From assembly GCF_032842945.2 (NCBI RefSeq), contig NZ_CP146606.1:868001-932000 (forward strand): 64,000 bases of DNA, read 5' to 3'. The stretch is from Roseovarius sp. W115 (GTDB taxonomy: Bacteria; Pseudomonadota; Alphaproteobacteria; Rhodobacterales; Rhodobacteraceae). This document shows positions 1 to 10,304 of the stretch, one piece after another; within the stretch, counting starts at the first letter, position 1, and every line of letters begins with the position of its first letter. The notes under the pieces were generated by a model. The model saw only the letters and a list, made by a program, of their open reading frames with translations. It had not been told where the DNA came from and did not search any database. Position numbers and translations under genes: made by a program.

Positions 1-14
1 GAGGAGCCCACCTG

Positions 15-1061
15 ATGCGATTGGCGTCTGACAATACCGGACCGGCCTTGCCACAAGTGATGGACGCGCTTATGCGCGCCAATGAGGGGCATGTCTCTCC
101 CTATGGCGAGGATGAGATTACCGAAACCGCGCGCGACAAAGTGCGCGAGGTTTTTGAAGCGCCTGAGGCAGCGGTGCAATTTGTAGCCACAGGCACGGCG
201 GCGAATGCTCTTTCACTGGCCTGTTTCACACAGCCCTGGCAGACGATTTTTTGCACGCCACTGGCGCATATTCAGATCGATGAGTGCCACGCGCCAGAGT
301 TTTACACGGGCGGGGCGCGGCTGACTCTGGTGGGTGAGAAAGACAAGATGACGCCCGCAGATCTGGAGGCCGCGATTGCCGCCTTGCCCAAAGGGGATGT
401 GCATGCCTCGCAAGCCGGGCCTGTGTCACTGACCCAAGTGACCGAGCTGGGACAGCTTTACACACTGGAAGAGCTGCGCGCGCTGAGCGATGTGGCCCAT
501 GAGGCGGGGCTGAAAGTCCACCTAGACGGGGCGCGCTTTGCCAATGGATGTATAGCCTTGGGTTGCAGTGCCGCCGAGATGAGCCACAAGGCTGGCATCG
601 ACGCGGTGTCCTTTGGGGCCAGCAAGAACGGCTGTCTGGGCGTTGAGGCCGTGGTGATCTTTGATCCCGAAAAGAACTGGGAACTGGAACTGCGGCGCAA
701 GCGCGGGGGACATTTGTTTTCAAAGAACCGGTATCTGGCGGCCCAAATGCTGGGATATCTCGAAAACAATGCCTGGCGAGAGGCGGCGACACAGGCCAAT
801 GCAAACGCGGCGCGTTTGGTCGCTGGTCTGCGCGATGTTGAGGGATGCGACTTCACCGCCGAGCCGCAAGCCAACATGATCTTTGCCCGCCTGCCCCGCG
901 CCGTGCATCAGCGCCTACACGCGGGCGGCGCAATCTATGGCCTGTTTGAAGGGCCCCTGGAGACGGGCCACCCAGATGAGCCGCTTTTGATGCGGTGCGT
1001 GTGTGATTGGTCAATCACAGAGGCGCAAATCGATCAGTTCATCGCTTTGGCCAAGGGCTAA
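15..1061 (+). CDS. ltaE: Low-specificity L-threonine aldolase (beta-eliminating lyase family)
   Basis: A 348-residue PLP enzyme that cleaves threonine or allo-threonine to glycine and acetaldehyde in the cytoplasm. The sequence opens with the family's RLASDNTGPA stretch and carries the PLP-lysine context SFGASKNG with the lysine at about residue 204; HLDGARFAN a little upstream is also typical. Length is normal for the family. A GAGGAG ribosome-binding site lies just upstream, at the very edge of the window, so the gene is complete. Its stop overlaps the stop of the convergent DUF2177 gene by four bases. The exact substrate preference (L-threonine, L-allo-threonine or a beta-hydroxy amino acid) cannot be read from sequence. 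Confidence 0.9.
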   Translation: MRLASDNTGPALPQVMDALMRANEGHVSPYGEDEITETARDKVREVFEAPEAAVQFVATGTAANALSLACFTQPWQTIFCTPLAHIQIDECHAPEFYTGGARLTLVGEKDKMTPADLEAAIAALPKGDVHASQAGPVSLTQVTELGQLYTLEELRALSDVAHEAGLKVHLDGARFANGCIALGCSAAEMSHKAGIDAVSFGASKNGCLGVEAVVIFDPEKNWELELRRKRGGHLFSKNRYLAAQMLGYLENNAWREAATQANANAARLVAGLRDVEGCDFTAEPQANMIFARLPRAVHQRLHAGGAIYGLFEGPLETGHPDEPLLMRCVCDWSITEAQIDQFIALAKG

Positions 1062-1471
1062 GTACCCGGCGGCGCTAAGGTTCGTGTAATCAACACACCC
1101 ACTGTGGCGGCCGTTCCGGTCAGGACTGTGCCCCAGACAAGATCGGTCATCACCATGCGCCAGGTCCAGCCTTTGATCGTTGCCAGATTTGTAAACTCAT
1201 AGGTCCCATAGGCCATCGCCCCCAAAAGCGCAGCCGATCCAAAAACCCAGATTAAAGAGTGCCCGTTCTGGAGCGCAGGCCAGCTTACAAACCACAGCAA
1301 AACGGCGATGTAAAAGGCGTAGAACACCAAAGCTGGACCAATCAATATGCTATCGCGCAGCACCGGGCCTACGTCTTTTTCAAAAACAGGCTTCACGATA
1401 TAACTTAGACCGAAGTAATCCAGCCCAAGAAACACAATGAATGTGGCGCCATAGAGAATGGCCAGTGTCAT
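1058..1471 (-). CDS. DUF2177 family membrane protein
   Basis: A 137-residue integral membrane protein resembling the DUF2177 family, function unknown. It has about four hydrophobic segments: an N-terminal one (ILYGATFIVFLGLDYFGLSYIV), two in the middle around residues 45-90, and a C-terminal one. The motif around TIKGWTWRMVMTDLVWG near residue 105 is what I recognise. The start at 1471 was chosen because the residues upstream in this frame are the antisense of the neighbouring gene and the hydrophobic N-terminus begins here. It lies ten bases downstream of the DsbA-like isomerase gene and is probably co-transcribed with it. Confidence 0.8.
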   Translation of the reverse strand: MTLAILYGATFIVFLGLDYFGLSYIVKPVFEKDVGPVLRDSILIGPALVFYAFYIAVLLWFVSWPALQNGHSLIWVFGSAALLGAMAYGTYEFTNLATIKGWTWRMVMTDLVWGTVLTGTAATVGVLITRTLAPPGT

Positions 1472-1481
1472 AAAATGGCTC

Positions 1482-2081
1482 CTAAAGCTTGCCCGACAAG
1501 TGCAGATCAATGTCGTCAAGCCGGTCCTGGCCCCAAAAGTTCTGTCCGGTGTCGATGACATAAAAAGGCGAGCCGAAAACATTCGCCTTGACCGCATCTT
1601 CGAGGTTCTGCGCATAGGTTTCCGCGCCTGTGAGCAAACCGCTATCGGCAAGAGCCGGATCAAAGCCCGCCCTTTCAAGGCAATCCCGCACCACAGCGTC
1701 TTCTGCAATGTCGCGCTCTTCGGCCCAAACTGCTGTTAAAAAGAGCCGGCACAGCAGGCCAAGATCGCCACCGCCCGCATTCTGCGCCGCAATAATGGCG
1801 TAGGAAGATGGAGCGGCGTTTGTCGGCCAATGGGCCGGTTTGAGATTAAGTGGCATGCCAACTTTGCGCGCCTGACGCGGCAGTTCCTGGGCACGCCATT
1901 CCTGTCGGCTGATATGGCGGTCCTTTGGCGGCGTCCCTCCGGTGCGCGCAAAAAGCGCCAGAATGTCGAGCGGTTTGTAGGTGATTGTCGCATTGTGTTT
2001 TTCGGCCAATCTCTCCAACCGGTCACCTGCGAGGTAGGCATAGGGCGAGAGCGTGGCAAAATAGTAATCGATATGGGCCAT
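1482..2081 (-). CDS. 2-hydroxychromene-2-carboxylate isomerase family protein (DsbA-like thioredoxin fold)
   Basis: A 199-residue protein of the DsbA / kappa-class GST-like family that includes 2-hydroxychromene-2-carboxylate isomerase. The N-terminus [13 protein letters not shown] replaces the CXXC of true DsbA proteins with a serine-proline pair. This is the usual sign of the glutathione-dependent isomerase branch. The C-terminal stretch [21 protein letters not shown] is the conserved cis-proline and WGQDR region of the family. I take MAHIDYYF as the start, since homologous N-termini begin just before this strand; an upstream start at 2099 would add six residues. Members away from aromatic catabolism clusters usually have no known substrate, and nothing here suggests one. 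Confidence 0.82.
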   Translation of the reverse strand: MAHIDYYFATLSPYAYLAGDRLERLAEKHNATITYKPLDILALFARTGGTPPKDRHISRQEWRAQELPRQARKVGMPLNLKPAHWPTNAAPSSYAIIAAQNAGGGDLGLLCRLFLTAVWAEERDIAEDAVVRDCLERAGFDPALADSGLLTGAETYAQNLEDAVKANVFGSPFYVIDTGQNFWGQDRLDDIDLHLSGKL

Positions 2082-2198
2082 TTTGGGCGATCCTTCCAAG
2101 GCATTGCTTTGCCTGACGGTAAGCCCGTGTTAAGCGGTGTCAACGTCATGATTCTGTCATGTCTGCTGCTTTTGCATGATGAACGGAGGGGTCCGCAC

Positions 2199-3215
2199 AT
2201 GCCACTTTCTCAAGAACCAAAGCTTATTTCCGGCAATGCCAATATGCCACTGGCGCAAGGCATCGCCAAGCGTATGTCAATGCACCGGGGCGTTGCCATG
2301 GAACTCGTGGATGCGCGGGTGGAGCGGTTTAACGACGGAGAGATCTTCGTCGAAGTTTTTGAGAATGTGCGCGGCGAGGATATGTTTATTATCCAGCCCA
2401 CTTCGAACCCGGCCAATGACAATCTTATGGAGCTGCTTATCATGGCCGATGCGCTGCGGCGCTCTTCGGCCCGGCGCATCACGGCGGTGATCCCTTATTT
2501 CGGCTATGCCCGTCAGGACCGCCGCACCAAGGCGCGGACGCCTATTTCGGCCAAGCTGGTGGCCAATATGATCGTTGAGGCGGGCATTGAGCGGGTGCTG
2601 ACGATGGATCTGCATGCTGCGCAAATTCAGGGTTTCTTCGATATTCCGGTGGACAACCTCTATGCCTCCCCGGTCTTTGCCCTCGATATCGTGACGCAGT
2701 TCCGCGAACAGATCAGCGATGTGATGATCGTCTCTCCCGATGTGGGCGGTGTGGCCCGCGCGCGAGAATTGGCCAAACGCATCAATGCGCCGCTCAGCAT
2801 CGTAGACAAACGCCGCGAAAAGCCCGGTGAAGTCGCGGAAATGACTGTTATTGGGGATGTCAGCGGCAAGATCTGCGTGATCGTGGATGACATGTGCGAC
2901 ACGGCCGGGACGATGTGCAAGGCGGCGCAGGTGCTATTGGACAACGGTGCTAAGGAAGTGCATGCCTATACCACGCACGGCGTCCTGTCGGGACCTGCGG
3001 TCGAGCGGATCACCAACTCGGTTCTGAAGTCCATGGTGATCACGGACACGATTGCACCAACTGAGGCGGTCAAAAACACACCGAACATCCGCATTATTCG
3101 TACCGCCCCGGTCTTTGCGCAAGCGATCCTCAATATCTGGAACGGCACGTCTGTCTCTTCACTTTTTGAGACACCGACGCTAGAGCCGATCTATGAAGGG
3201 CAGTTCGGGACATGA
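2199..3215 (+). CDS. prs: Ribose-phosphate pyrophosphokinase (PRPP synthase)
   Basis: A 338-residue cytoplasmic enzyme making PRPP from ribose 5-phosphate and ATP, feeding purine, pyrimidine, histidine and tryptophan synthesis. Visible marks are the N-terminal NDGEIFVEV region, the catalytic flexible loop region [16 protein letters not shown], the divalent-metal motif [11 protein letters not shown], and the PRPP loop [10 protein letters not shown] near residue 230. Many bacterial enzymes have isoleucine where this one has cysteine in the loop. The ATG at 2199 is preceded by GGAGGGG at suitable spacing and gives the normal family length. The gene is divergent from the isomerase gene, and the 117-base gap between them must hold both promoters. 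Confidence 0.96.
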   Translation: MPLSQEPKLISGNANMPLAQGIAKRMSMHRGVAMELVDARVERFNDGEIFVEVFENVRGEDMFIIQPTSNPANDNLMELLIMADALRRSSARRITAVIPYFGYARQDRRTKARTPISAKLVANMIVEAGIERVLTMDLHAAQIQGFFDIPVDNLYASPVFALDIVTQFREQISDVMIVSPDVGGVARARELAKRINAPLSIVDKRREKPGEVAEMTVIGDVSGKICVIVDDMCDTAGTMCKAAQVLLDNGAKEVHAYTTHGVLSGPAVERITNSVLKSMVITDTIAPTEAVKNTPNIRIIRTAPVFAQAILNIWNGTSVSSLFETPTLEPIYEGQFGT

Positions 3216-3258
3216 CCGGCGCGGTTGGGTATTTGAAACAAGAAAGAAGCCTGTGACG

Positions 3259-3292
3259 CTTTCTTTTTGCTAGAAATACCTCCGCCAGAGGC
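3259..3292. repeat. Interspersed 3'-end element, copy A (convergent gap prs / lectin)
   Basis: The core reads CTTTCTTTTTGC, then TAGAAATACCTCCGCC, then AGAGGC. It is closely matched by copy B at 38077-38109 and partly by copy C at 51132-51166. All three lie just after a plus-strand stop codon in a gap between convergent genes. The CTCCGCCAGAG part can form a short hairpin and the T-run can serve a plus-strand terminator. Confidence 0.5.
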
Positions 3293-3300
3293 GAAAATCC

Positions 3301-3651
3301 TCAATAGAGTTCCCAGTCGTCTTCATGCGCGACGGGACCAATAGCCATCCACCTGATGCGTGCGCGAGCGACGCGGGTGTCGCCCCAGGTTCGAAACACG
3401 GCATCGAAGCCTTTTTCCGTGATTTTCTCGGCGCTTACGTCCGCGCGGGCATTGGTGGCGCTGTCCATGTCCCACATTGACAGACTCACCTGAACACTAG
3501 GCACATCCTTGAATGGCTTTTTGAATCGTACGGATTTGGCACGTTTGCGGGGCCCTTGGCCCGTCCACATATCGCCTCCGTCCTCATAATCCGAGAACAA
3601 TGCATCATCGCCTTGTTCGATGCCAATTGTTTGATTCACAAGGTATTTCAT
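3301..3651 (-). CDS. H-type lectin domain protein
   Basis: A 116-residue protein whose second half looks like an H-type (discoidin II / Helix pomatia agglutinin) lectin domain: a hydrophobic-aromatic pattern VRFKKPFKDVPSVQVSLSMWD followed by EKGFDAVFRTWGDTRVARARIRWMAIGP. This family binds sugars, often GalNAc or GlcNAc, as a beta-sandwich trimer. No signal peptide is visible, so its site of action is unclear. I chose MKYLVNQ as the start; a start four codons upstream is possible. The gene follows the ATP synthase operon on the same strand, but the strong hairpin terminator at 3717-3746 separates them, so it is probably its own transcript. The biological ligand is unknown. Confidence 0.75.
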   Translation of the reverse strand: MKYLVNQTIGIEQGDDALFSDYEDGGDMWTGQGPRKRAKSVRFKKPFKDVPSVQVSLSMWDMDSATNARADVSAEKITEKGFDAVFRTWGDTRVARARIRWMAIGPVAHEDDWELY

Positions 3652-3716
3652 TGGATCACACACACTAAACGCGATGTTCGTAATACGCCTTTGGGGCGAA
3701 ATTGCGAAACAAAAAA

Positions 3717-3746
3717 GAAAAGGACCCGCGCAAACGGGCCCTTTTC
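3717..3746 (-). terminator. Rho-independent terminator of the ATP synthase operon
   Basis: A 12-base arm (GAAAAGGACCCG at 3717-3728) pairs with 3735-3746 with one mismatch around a six-base loop. On the minus strand the stem is followed by a run of six T, the classic intrinsic terminator layout. It lies 21 bases after the atpC stop. Confidence 0.88.
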
Positions 3747-3767
3747 GAACAAAAAACCGGTAAAAGA

Positions 3768-4193
3768 TCAGTTGGCGCTTAGGCCGATTTCATCCCCCAT
3801 AGCCACCATGTCAGCAAGCAACTTCGCTGCCTCATCCACTGGGCCAGGCTCATTGACATAGGTTTCCTGAGTCTTTGCCAGACGATCCGTGGCAGCGTCG
3901 ACCATGGCCTTGAAGCCTTCCTGCGTCAGCTCATCACGTGGAACCGCTTGTTCCGCAAGGACGGAAATAGAGCTCGCGTTGATCTCGGCAAAGCCACCTG
4001 TGACGACATACTCGGCATCGCCCTTGGCGCTGGAGACTTTCAGAATGCCGGGGCGCAATGTCGTGATCAGCGGCGCGTGATCCGGCATGGCGGTCATGTC
4101 GCCTTCGGCACCGGGGATTTGCACCTCGGTGGCCTCGACCGACGCCAGAAGCCGCTCAGGGCTTACCAGATCGAATTGCAAAGTATCAGCCAT
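3768..4193 (-). CDS. atpC: ATP synthase F1 subunit epsilon
   Basis: A 141-residue subunit of the F1 central stalk that turns with gamma and regulates ATP hydrolysis. The N-terminal beta-sandwich is clear: [12 protein letters not shown], then [20 protein letters not shown], which is a strong family signature. A helical C-terminal part ([22 protein letters not shown]) follows. The ATG at 4193 (MADTLQF) is chosen because the residues upstream in frame belong to a palindromic intergenic repeat. It is last in atpHAGDC and is separated from atpD by a REPIN-like doublet at 4218-4278, which may lower or stabilise its share of the operon message. Confidence 0.95.
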   Translation of the reverse strand: MADTLQFDLVSPERLLASVEATEVQIPGAEGDMTAMPDHAPLITTLRPGILKVSSAKGDAEYVVTGGFAEINASSISVLAEQAVPRDELTQEGFKAMVDAATDRLAKTQETYVNEPGPVDEAAKLLADMVAMGDEIGLSAN

Positions 4194-4217
4194 TTGCTTT
4201 CTTCCTTTTGGGTGGAA

Positions 4218-4278
4218 GGTGGGTTGGAAACCCAGCCTACACCCGGACAACATTCGTAGGGTGGGGTTTCACCCCACC
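4218..4278. repeat. REPIN-like doublet of two inverted REP palindromes between atpD and atpC
   Basis: Two short palindromes face each other: 4218-4240 (GGTGGGTT ... AACCCAGCC, ending CTAC) and 4256-4278 (GTAG head, then GGTGGGGT, loop TTC, ACCCCACC). The CTAC/GTAG tetranucleotides point inward with 15 bases between them, so the whole 61 bases can fold as one long hairpin. The family recurs at 26556-27164 around a RAYT gene and at 59958-60098. Being inside the atp transcript it may also influence mRNA stability. Confidence 0.8.
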
Positions 4279-4284
4279 ACAACA

Positions 4285-5727
<1,443 letters not shown>

Positions 5728-6606
5728 TTAGAGCGCTTCCGCGCCCGAAATAATTTCGATCAGTTCGTTGGTGATCACGGCCTGGCGTGAGCGGTTGAAC
5801 TGAATGGTCAGTTTGTCGATCATCTCGCCTGCGTTGCGCGTGGCGTTGTCCATCGCAGACATCCGCGCGCCTTGCTCGGACGCACCATTTTCCAGCAGAC
5901 CGCTGAAAATGGCTGTGGCCACACCACGAGGCAGAAGCTCGCGCAGAATGGCCTCTTCGTCAGGCTCAAAGTCGTAGAAAGCGCCATCGTCCTCAGCGCC
6001 CTCTTCGGCAGAGAAATCCGCCGGGATGACCTGATGCATTGTTGGGATTTGCGTCACGACGTTCTGGAACTTCGAGTAGAAGATCTTGGCGACGTCAAAC
6101 TCACCCGCATCAAAGCGGTCCAAGAGGTTCTGCGCGATGGTCTGTGCATCCGCATAGCCCACATTGCGCACAGCGGTCAGATCGACATGGTCAATGAACT
6201 TATCAGCCAGATCGCGTTTGATCGCATCCCGGCCCTTCTTGCCCACAGTAATCACTTTGACCGTCTTGCCCTCAGCCAGAAGCTTTTCGGCTTCCTGACG
6301 GGCCATCCGGGCAATGTTGCCGTTGAAACCACCACACAGACCGCGCTCGGCGGTCATGACAACAAGCAGATGCACTTTGTCATCGCCTGTGCCGCGCAGC
6401 AGCTTTGGCGCGCTTTCGCTGTCACCCACGGATGCGGCAAGCTTGCCCATCACATGGTTAAACCGCTCTGTGTAGGGGCGCGACATCTCTGCCGCCTCCT
6501 GCGCGCGCCGCAGTTTTGCGGCGGCCACCATTTGCATGGCCTTGGTGATCTTGCGGGTCGATTTGACCGACTCGATCCTTGTTTTAAGGTCTTTAAGACT
6601 TGGCAC
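5728..6606 (-). CDS. atpG: ATP synthase F1 subunit gamma
   Basis: The 292-residue central rotor shaft of F1. The N-terminal coiled-coil ([33 protein letters not shown]) and the C-terminal helix ([40 protein letters not shown]) are both highly conserved. The start is a GTG at 6606, chosen because homologues begin with this PSLKDLK sequence and GGGGGACGAGG lies just upstream; the in-frame ATG further up would overlap the atpA coding end. Thirteen bases separate it from atpA. Confidence 0.96.
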   Translation of the reverse strand: MPSLKDLKTRIESVKSTRKITKAMQMVAAAKLRRAQEAAEMSRPYTERFNHVMGKLAASVGDSESAPKLLRGTGDDKVHLLVVMTAERGLCGGFNGNIARMARQEAEKLLAEGKTVKVITVGKKGRDAIKRDLADKFIDHVDLTAVRNVGYADAQTIAQNLLDRFDAGEFDVAKIFYSKFQNVVTQIPTMHQVIPADFSAEEGAEDDGAFYDFEPDEEAILRELLPRGVATAIFSGLLENGASEQGARMSAMDNATRNAGEMIDKLTIQFNRSRQAVITNELIEIISGAEAL

Positions 6607-6619
6607 TGCCTCGTCCCCC

Positions 6620-8158
6620 TTATGCAAAGTCAGCGGCGAACTCGTCCAGCGCGGCCTTGATCTTGTCCTCTGCGTCACCCTTAATTTTGGGGTCTTCATT
6701 GGTGATCATGTCGAGCAAGCCCTGGTGCTTGGAGCGCAGGTGATTGAGAACACCCGCCTCAAAACGACCCACCTGATTGACCTCAATCTTATCGAGGTAG
6801 CCATTCACACCGGCGTAGATCATGCAGACGATCTCAGCGTTGGTCAGAGGCGAGTATTGCGGCTGCTTCATCAGCTCTGTGAGACGCGCGCCCCGGTTCA
6901 GAAGCTGCTGTGTTGCCGCATCAAGGTCGGAACCGAACTGCGCAAAGGCCGCCATCTCACGATACTGCGCAAGGGAAAGTTTCACCGGACCGGCAACCGA
7001 TTTCATCGCGTTGGTTTGCGCCGATGATCCCACACGAGACACCGACAGACCGGTATTCACGGCGGGGCGGATGCCCTGGTAGAAGAGTTCCGTTTCAAGG
7101 AAGATCTGTCCATCTGTGATCGAGATCACGTTAGTCGGAATAAAGGCCGACACGTCGCCGCCTTGGGTTTCAATGATCGGCAGAGCCGTCAGGGAGCCCG
7201 CGCCGTTGTCTTCGTTCAGCTTGGCCGAACGTTCCAGCAGACGGGAGTGCAGGTAGAAAACGTCACCAGGATAGGCTTCACGACCGGGTGGACGACGCAG
7301 AAGCAGCGACATCTGGCGATACGCCACAGCCTGCTTGGACAGGTCATCATACACGATCAGAGCATGACGGCCATTGTCGCGGAAATGCTCAGCCATCGCT
7401 GTGGCGGAGTATGGCGCAAGGAACTGCATCGGGGCCGGGTCGGACGCAGTCGCGGCCACAACGATGGAGTATTCCATCGCGCCAGCTTCTTCGAGTTTCT
7501 TTACCAGCTGTGCCACGGTGGAGCGTTTCTGGCCCACAGCAACGTAGACGCAATAGAGCTTCTTGCCCTCGTCGTCGCCTGCAGCGTCATTGTAGACCTT
7601 CTGGTTCAGCATGGCGTCGAGAGCGACGGCTGTTTTACCAGTTTGGCGGTCGCCAATGATCAGCTCCCGCTGGCCACGGCCAATTGGGATCATCGCGTCA
7701 ACGGATTTCAGGCCGGTTGCCATTGGCTCATGCACAGATTTCCGTGGGATGATGCCGGGGGCCTTGCTGTCTGCAATGCCGCGTTTCTTTGTTTTGATCG
7801 GGCCCTTGCCGTCAAGCGGGTTGCCAAGGCCGTCCACAACGCGGCCCAGAAGTTCGTCACCGATTGGCACGTCCACGATGGACTTGGTGCGTTTGACAGT
7901 GTCCCCTTCTTTAATGTCGCGGTCAGAGCCGAAGATCACAACACCGACATTGTCTGTTTCCAGGTTGAGCGCCATGCCCATGATGTTGCCTGGGAACTCG
8001 ACAAGCTCACCGGCTTGCACGTTATCAAGGCCATGGACACGGGCAATCCCGTCACCAACCGACAGCACGCGGCCTACTTCGGCGACTTCGGCTTCTTGAC
8101 CGAAATTCTTGATCTGGTCCTTTAGGATCGCAGAAATCTCTGCAGCTTGGATACCCAT
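6620..8158 (-). CDS. atpA: ATP synthase F1 subunit alpha
   Basis: The 512-residue non-catalytic nucleotide-binding subunit of F1. The Walker A motif is GDRQTGKT at residues 169-176; the conserved [37 protein letters not shown] region follows. N- and C-termini match the family ([16 protein letters not shown] at the start). Its ATG directly abuts the atpH stop, so the two are probably translationally coupled. Confidence 0.98.
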   Translation of the reverse strand: MGIQAAEISAILKDQIKNFGQEAEVAEVGRVLSVGDGIARVHGLDNVQAGELVEFPGNIMGMALNLETDNVGVVIFGSDRDIKEGDTVKRTKSIVDVPIGDELLGRVVDGLGNPLDGKGPIKTKKRGIADSKAPGIIPRKSVHEPMATGLKSVDAMIPIGRGQRELIIGDRQTGKTAVALDAMLNQKVYNDAAGDDEGKKLYCVYVAVGQKRSTVAQLVKKLEEAGAMEYSIVVAATASDPAPMQFLAPYSATAMAEHFRDNGRHALIVYDDLSKQAVAYRQMSLLLRRPPGREAYPGDVFYLHSRLLERSAKLNEDNGAGSLTALPIIETQGGDVSAFIPTNVISITDGQIFLETELFYQGIRPAVNTGLSVSRVGSSAQTNAMKSVAGPVKLSLAQYREMAAFAQFGSDLDAATQQLLNRGARLTELMKQPQYSPLTNAEIVCMIYAGVNGYLDKIEVNQVGRFEAGVLNHLRSKHQGLLDMITNEDPKIKGDAEDKIKAALDEFAADFA

Positions 8159-8719
8159 TTATCCGACCTCTTTCATTGCATTCTGGAGGGAGTTCAGGCG
8201 CGAGGCGATCGACGTGTCGATCATTTTCGAGCCCACCTTAACGACAAGACCGCCAATGAGGCTTTCATCGACGGTCGCATTGATTTTCACGTCCTTGCCC
8301 ACGGTCTTTTTCAACGACGCGGCAAGTTTCTTGGATTGAGCAGCGCTGAGCGCAACGGCGCTGGTCACATCTGCTGTTACTTCGCCTTTGTCTTCGGCGA
8401 TGCGATCCGCGAGTTGGCGCACAAGTTGCGGCAATACAAAGAGACGGCGCTTGGAGGCCATAAGGGCCAACCCGTTCTTGAGTTCAGCAACAAGGCCCAT
8501 CTTATCCGCAATAGCCTGAATTGCGGCACCCTGATCGGCCCGGCCCAGCACGGGGCTGGAGATCAGATCGCGCAAATCAGCGCTTTCATTCAAAGCAGCG
8601 GTCAGATCGGTCAGGTTGGTTTCGAGCTTGGCCAGTGATTTGGCATCCTTGGAGAGCTCGAAAATGGCGGTGGCATAGCGTTCGGCAATGCCGGAGGAGA
8701 TCGAAGCTGGTTCGGACAC
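8159..8719 (-). CDS. atpH: ATP synthase F1 subunit delta
   Basis: A 186-residue peripheral-stalk subunit linking F1 to F0 subunit b. The N-terminal helical domain ([21 protein letters not shown]) and the C-terminal [33 protein letters not shown] are typical OSCP/delta sequence. I place the start at the GTG at 8719 ([10 protein letters not shown]): the ribosome-binding site GGAAGGG at 8725-8731 is then five bases away, whereas the GTG two codons earlier at 8725 lies inside that site. It is the first gene of the atpHAGDC operon. Confidence 0.95.
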   Translation of the reverse strand: MSEPASISSGIAERYATAIFELSKDAKSLAKLETNLTDLTAALNESADLRDLISSPVLGRADQGAAIQAIADKMGLVAELKNGLALMASKRRLFVLPQLVRQLADRIAEDKGEVTADVTSAVALSAAQSKKLAASLKKTVGKDVKINATVDESLIGGLVVKVGSKMIDTSIASRLNSLQNAMKEVG

Positions 8720-9130
8720 GTCCACCCTTCCGAAGTTTTGGCCCCGGCTTAAGCTAAAGACGGCTAACTTGGCAGTCTCCCCGGGGGCGTTTTTGTTGAT
8801 GTAACTGGCAAAACACCCAAATTCGGCTGCGGTGTAACAGAGCCTTTGGTCCCTCGCAAGACAGTTGAGGCGTTACGCTCTCCTTTGAATTTTATTATTT
8901 ATCAGTGACTTAAATGAGATGCGACCGAATGCGCAAATTTAGTGCACGAAAAATACACATGTTTTCTCAGTATTTTGCGATTCCTTACCGTATGGATCGA
9001 GCTGCTACGAGAATTCACACCTATTGTGGCACCCCCGAACCGGCTCGGCGGTGTTACCGCTATCGCAGCTGGACCAATAATTGAGGAAACAGGAATTGTA
9101 CCCGCAGCTTCGGCGTCATAACAGAACCAA
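8720..9130. other. Intergenic region between atpH and the VanZ-like gene, no convincing gene
   Basis: This 411-base divergent gap must contain the ATP synthase operon promoter (minus strand) and that of the VanZ-like gene (plus strand). It is AT-richer around 8885-8995. I could not pick a confident -35/-10 pair. A plus-strand reading frame from GTG 8942 to TAA 9121 (59 codons) has a protein-like hydrophobic composition but no recognisable family and no good ribosome-binding site, so I do not call it. Confidence 0.6.
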
Positions 9131-9634
9131 ATGAAGAATGTCACCGACTCTGGCAAGGCGGCACTGCCGCGATGGGCGCTGATGCTCACCGTGCTGTTCG
9201 CGGCATTGATCCTCTGGGGAACATTGAAGCCACCAGGGTCGGGCGAAGGGTCGTTTCCGCTCATTGATAAACAGGCGCACGCGTTGGCCTTTACTCTGCT
9301 CGTGCTTCCGCTGAGCGTGGCCGTGCCTCGGCTTATACCCAAGCTGGCAATTTCAGCGTTGATCTTTGGTGGCATGATTGAACTGGTCCAGCCCAGCTTT
9401 GGGCGCTCCGGTGATTGGGGCGACTGGGTGGCCGATGCTGTTGGTATCGCCGTGGGGGTTTTGCCGGGTTTCTGGCAAAAAGAAAAAAGCGTTAAACGGG
9501 TTTCACGCCAGCCTTGGGTTTCGGCGTCAGCACTTCCAGCGGACGTCGCACCGTTTCACGAATACCCAATCCACTGCTTGGAGCCTGCACGCGTTTACTG
9601 GCCTGTACAATCAGAACACCGCCAGCGGCAATAA
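9131..9634 (+). CDS. VanZ-like membrane protein (C-terminus probably altered by a one-base loss)
   Basis: A small membrane protein of the VanZ-like family, function in proteobacteria unknown. The N-terminal hydrophobic helix (WALMLTVLFAALILWGTL), the IDKQAHALAFTLLVLPL segment and the GMIELVQPSFGRSGDWGDWVADAVG stretch are characteristic. As read the frame runs on to 9634, its last 46 or so residues being antisense to the convergent methyltransferase gene. Adding one A to the six-A run at 9483-9488 would instead end the protein as EKKR with a stop at 9493-9495, giving 121 residues and only a few bases of overlap with the neighbour. I think that shorter form is the real one. Confidence 0.7.
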   Translation: MKNVTDSGKAALPRWALMLTVLFAALILWGTLKPPGSGEGSFPLIDKQAHALAFTLLVLPLSVAVPRLIPKLAISALIFGGMIELVQPSFGRSGDWGDWVADAVGIAVGVLPGFWQKEKSVKRVSRQPWVSASALPADVAPFHEYPIHCLEPARVYWPVQSEHRQRQ

Positions 9635-10241
9635 ACGATAGTTTGCCACCAAGGCTTTCCCACATACCAGAGGTCTTGCGCCAAAAGCGACGATGTGAGG
9701 GCGGCTGATACAGCGTCGTCACATGTGCCTCCGGAAGAAAGCTATGCGATTTAAGTTGGTTTTCGAGTTGCGACTGACTGTAGGGCCGGCCGTTGCCAAA
9801 GGGCGTTCGGTCACTGCGTGACCAAAGCCCGGCACGGTTGGGCACCACAAATAGCGCAGACCCTCCAGGCCCCAGAACACGCCAGCATTCTTCGAGCAAG
9901 TCGCGCGGGCGTTCGGACGATTCCAACCCATGCATCACCAACAACTTGTCGATATGTCCGGTTTCCACAGGCCAGTATGTTTCTTCGCAAAGCACACTGA
10001 CATTTGGAAGATCGCGCGGCCATCGGATGACACCTTGCGGGGCTGGCATAAGGGCAAGCACCCTTCGGCTGTCATTCAGATAAGGCCGCAGGAATGGCAC
10101 CGTAAAACCGTAACCTGCCACGGTTTGACCTTTGGCTTCCGGCCAGAGGCGCCGGATTTCTTCACGCAGGGTTTTCTGCACCGCTCGCCCAAGGGCGCTG
10201 CGATAATAGAAATTGCGAAGATCCTGCACATCAAGATGCAT
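9492..10241 (-). CDS. Class I SAM-dependent methyltransferase (Methyltransf_11 type)
   Basis: A 249-residue cytoplasmic protein resembling SAM-dependent methyltransferases. The SAM-binding glycine motif is degenerate (TVAGYGFTVPFLRPYL near residue 40). The later part is convincing: LLVMHGLESSERPRDLLEECWRVLGPGGSALFVVPNRAGLWSR is the post-II/III segment of this superfamily. It is divergent from gloB across a 63-base gap, an arrangement I recall as common in alphaproteobacteria. That has led to the idea that it acts near glyoxal detoxification, but I know of no defined substrate. The eroded motif I suggests either an unusual methyltransferase or a SAM-binding protein with another role. Confidence 0.75.
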   Translation of the reverse strand: MHLDVQDLRNFYYRSALGRAVQKTLREEIRRLWPEAKGQTVAGYGFTVPFLRPYLNDSRRVLALMPAPQGVIRWPRDLPNVSVLCEETYWPVETGHIDKLLVMHGLESSERPRDLLEECWRVLGPGGSALFVVPNRAGLWSRSDRTPFGNGRPYSQSQLENQLKSHSFLPEAHVTTLYQPPSHRRFWRKTSGMWESLGGKLSFIAAGGVLIVQASKRVQAPSSGLGIRETVRRPLEVLTPKPKAGVKPV

Positions 10242-10304
10242 TGCGGCTCCGGGCGTGATCCGTCAGTCTTGGCATAACACTAACCCGGAAATGAGGTCAG
10301 GACC

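Noticed and set aside
8942..9121. A 59-codon GTG frame with protein-like hydrophobic composition upstream of the VanZ-like gene
   Set aside because: No recognisable family, no ribosome-binding site and low-complexity composition. Mentioned only in the intergenic entry.
8902..9375. A minus-strand open frame of 157 codons opposite the VanZ-like gene
   Set aside because: Its first half is plainly antisense to the conserved VanZ-like protein, and the remainder has no family match, ribosome-binding site or normal codon use.
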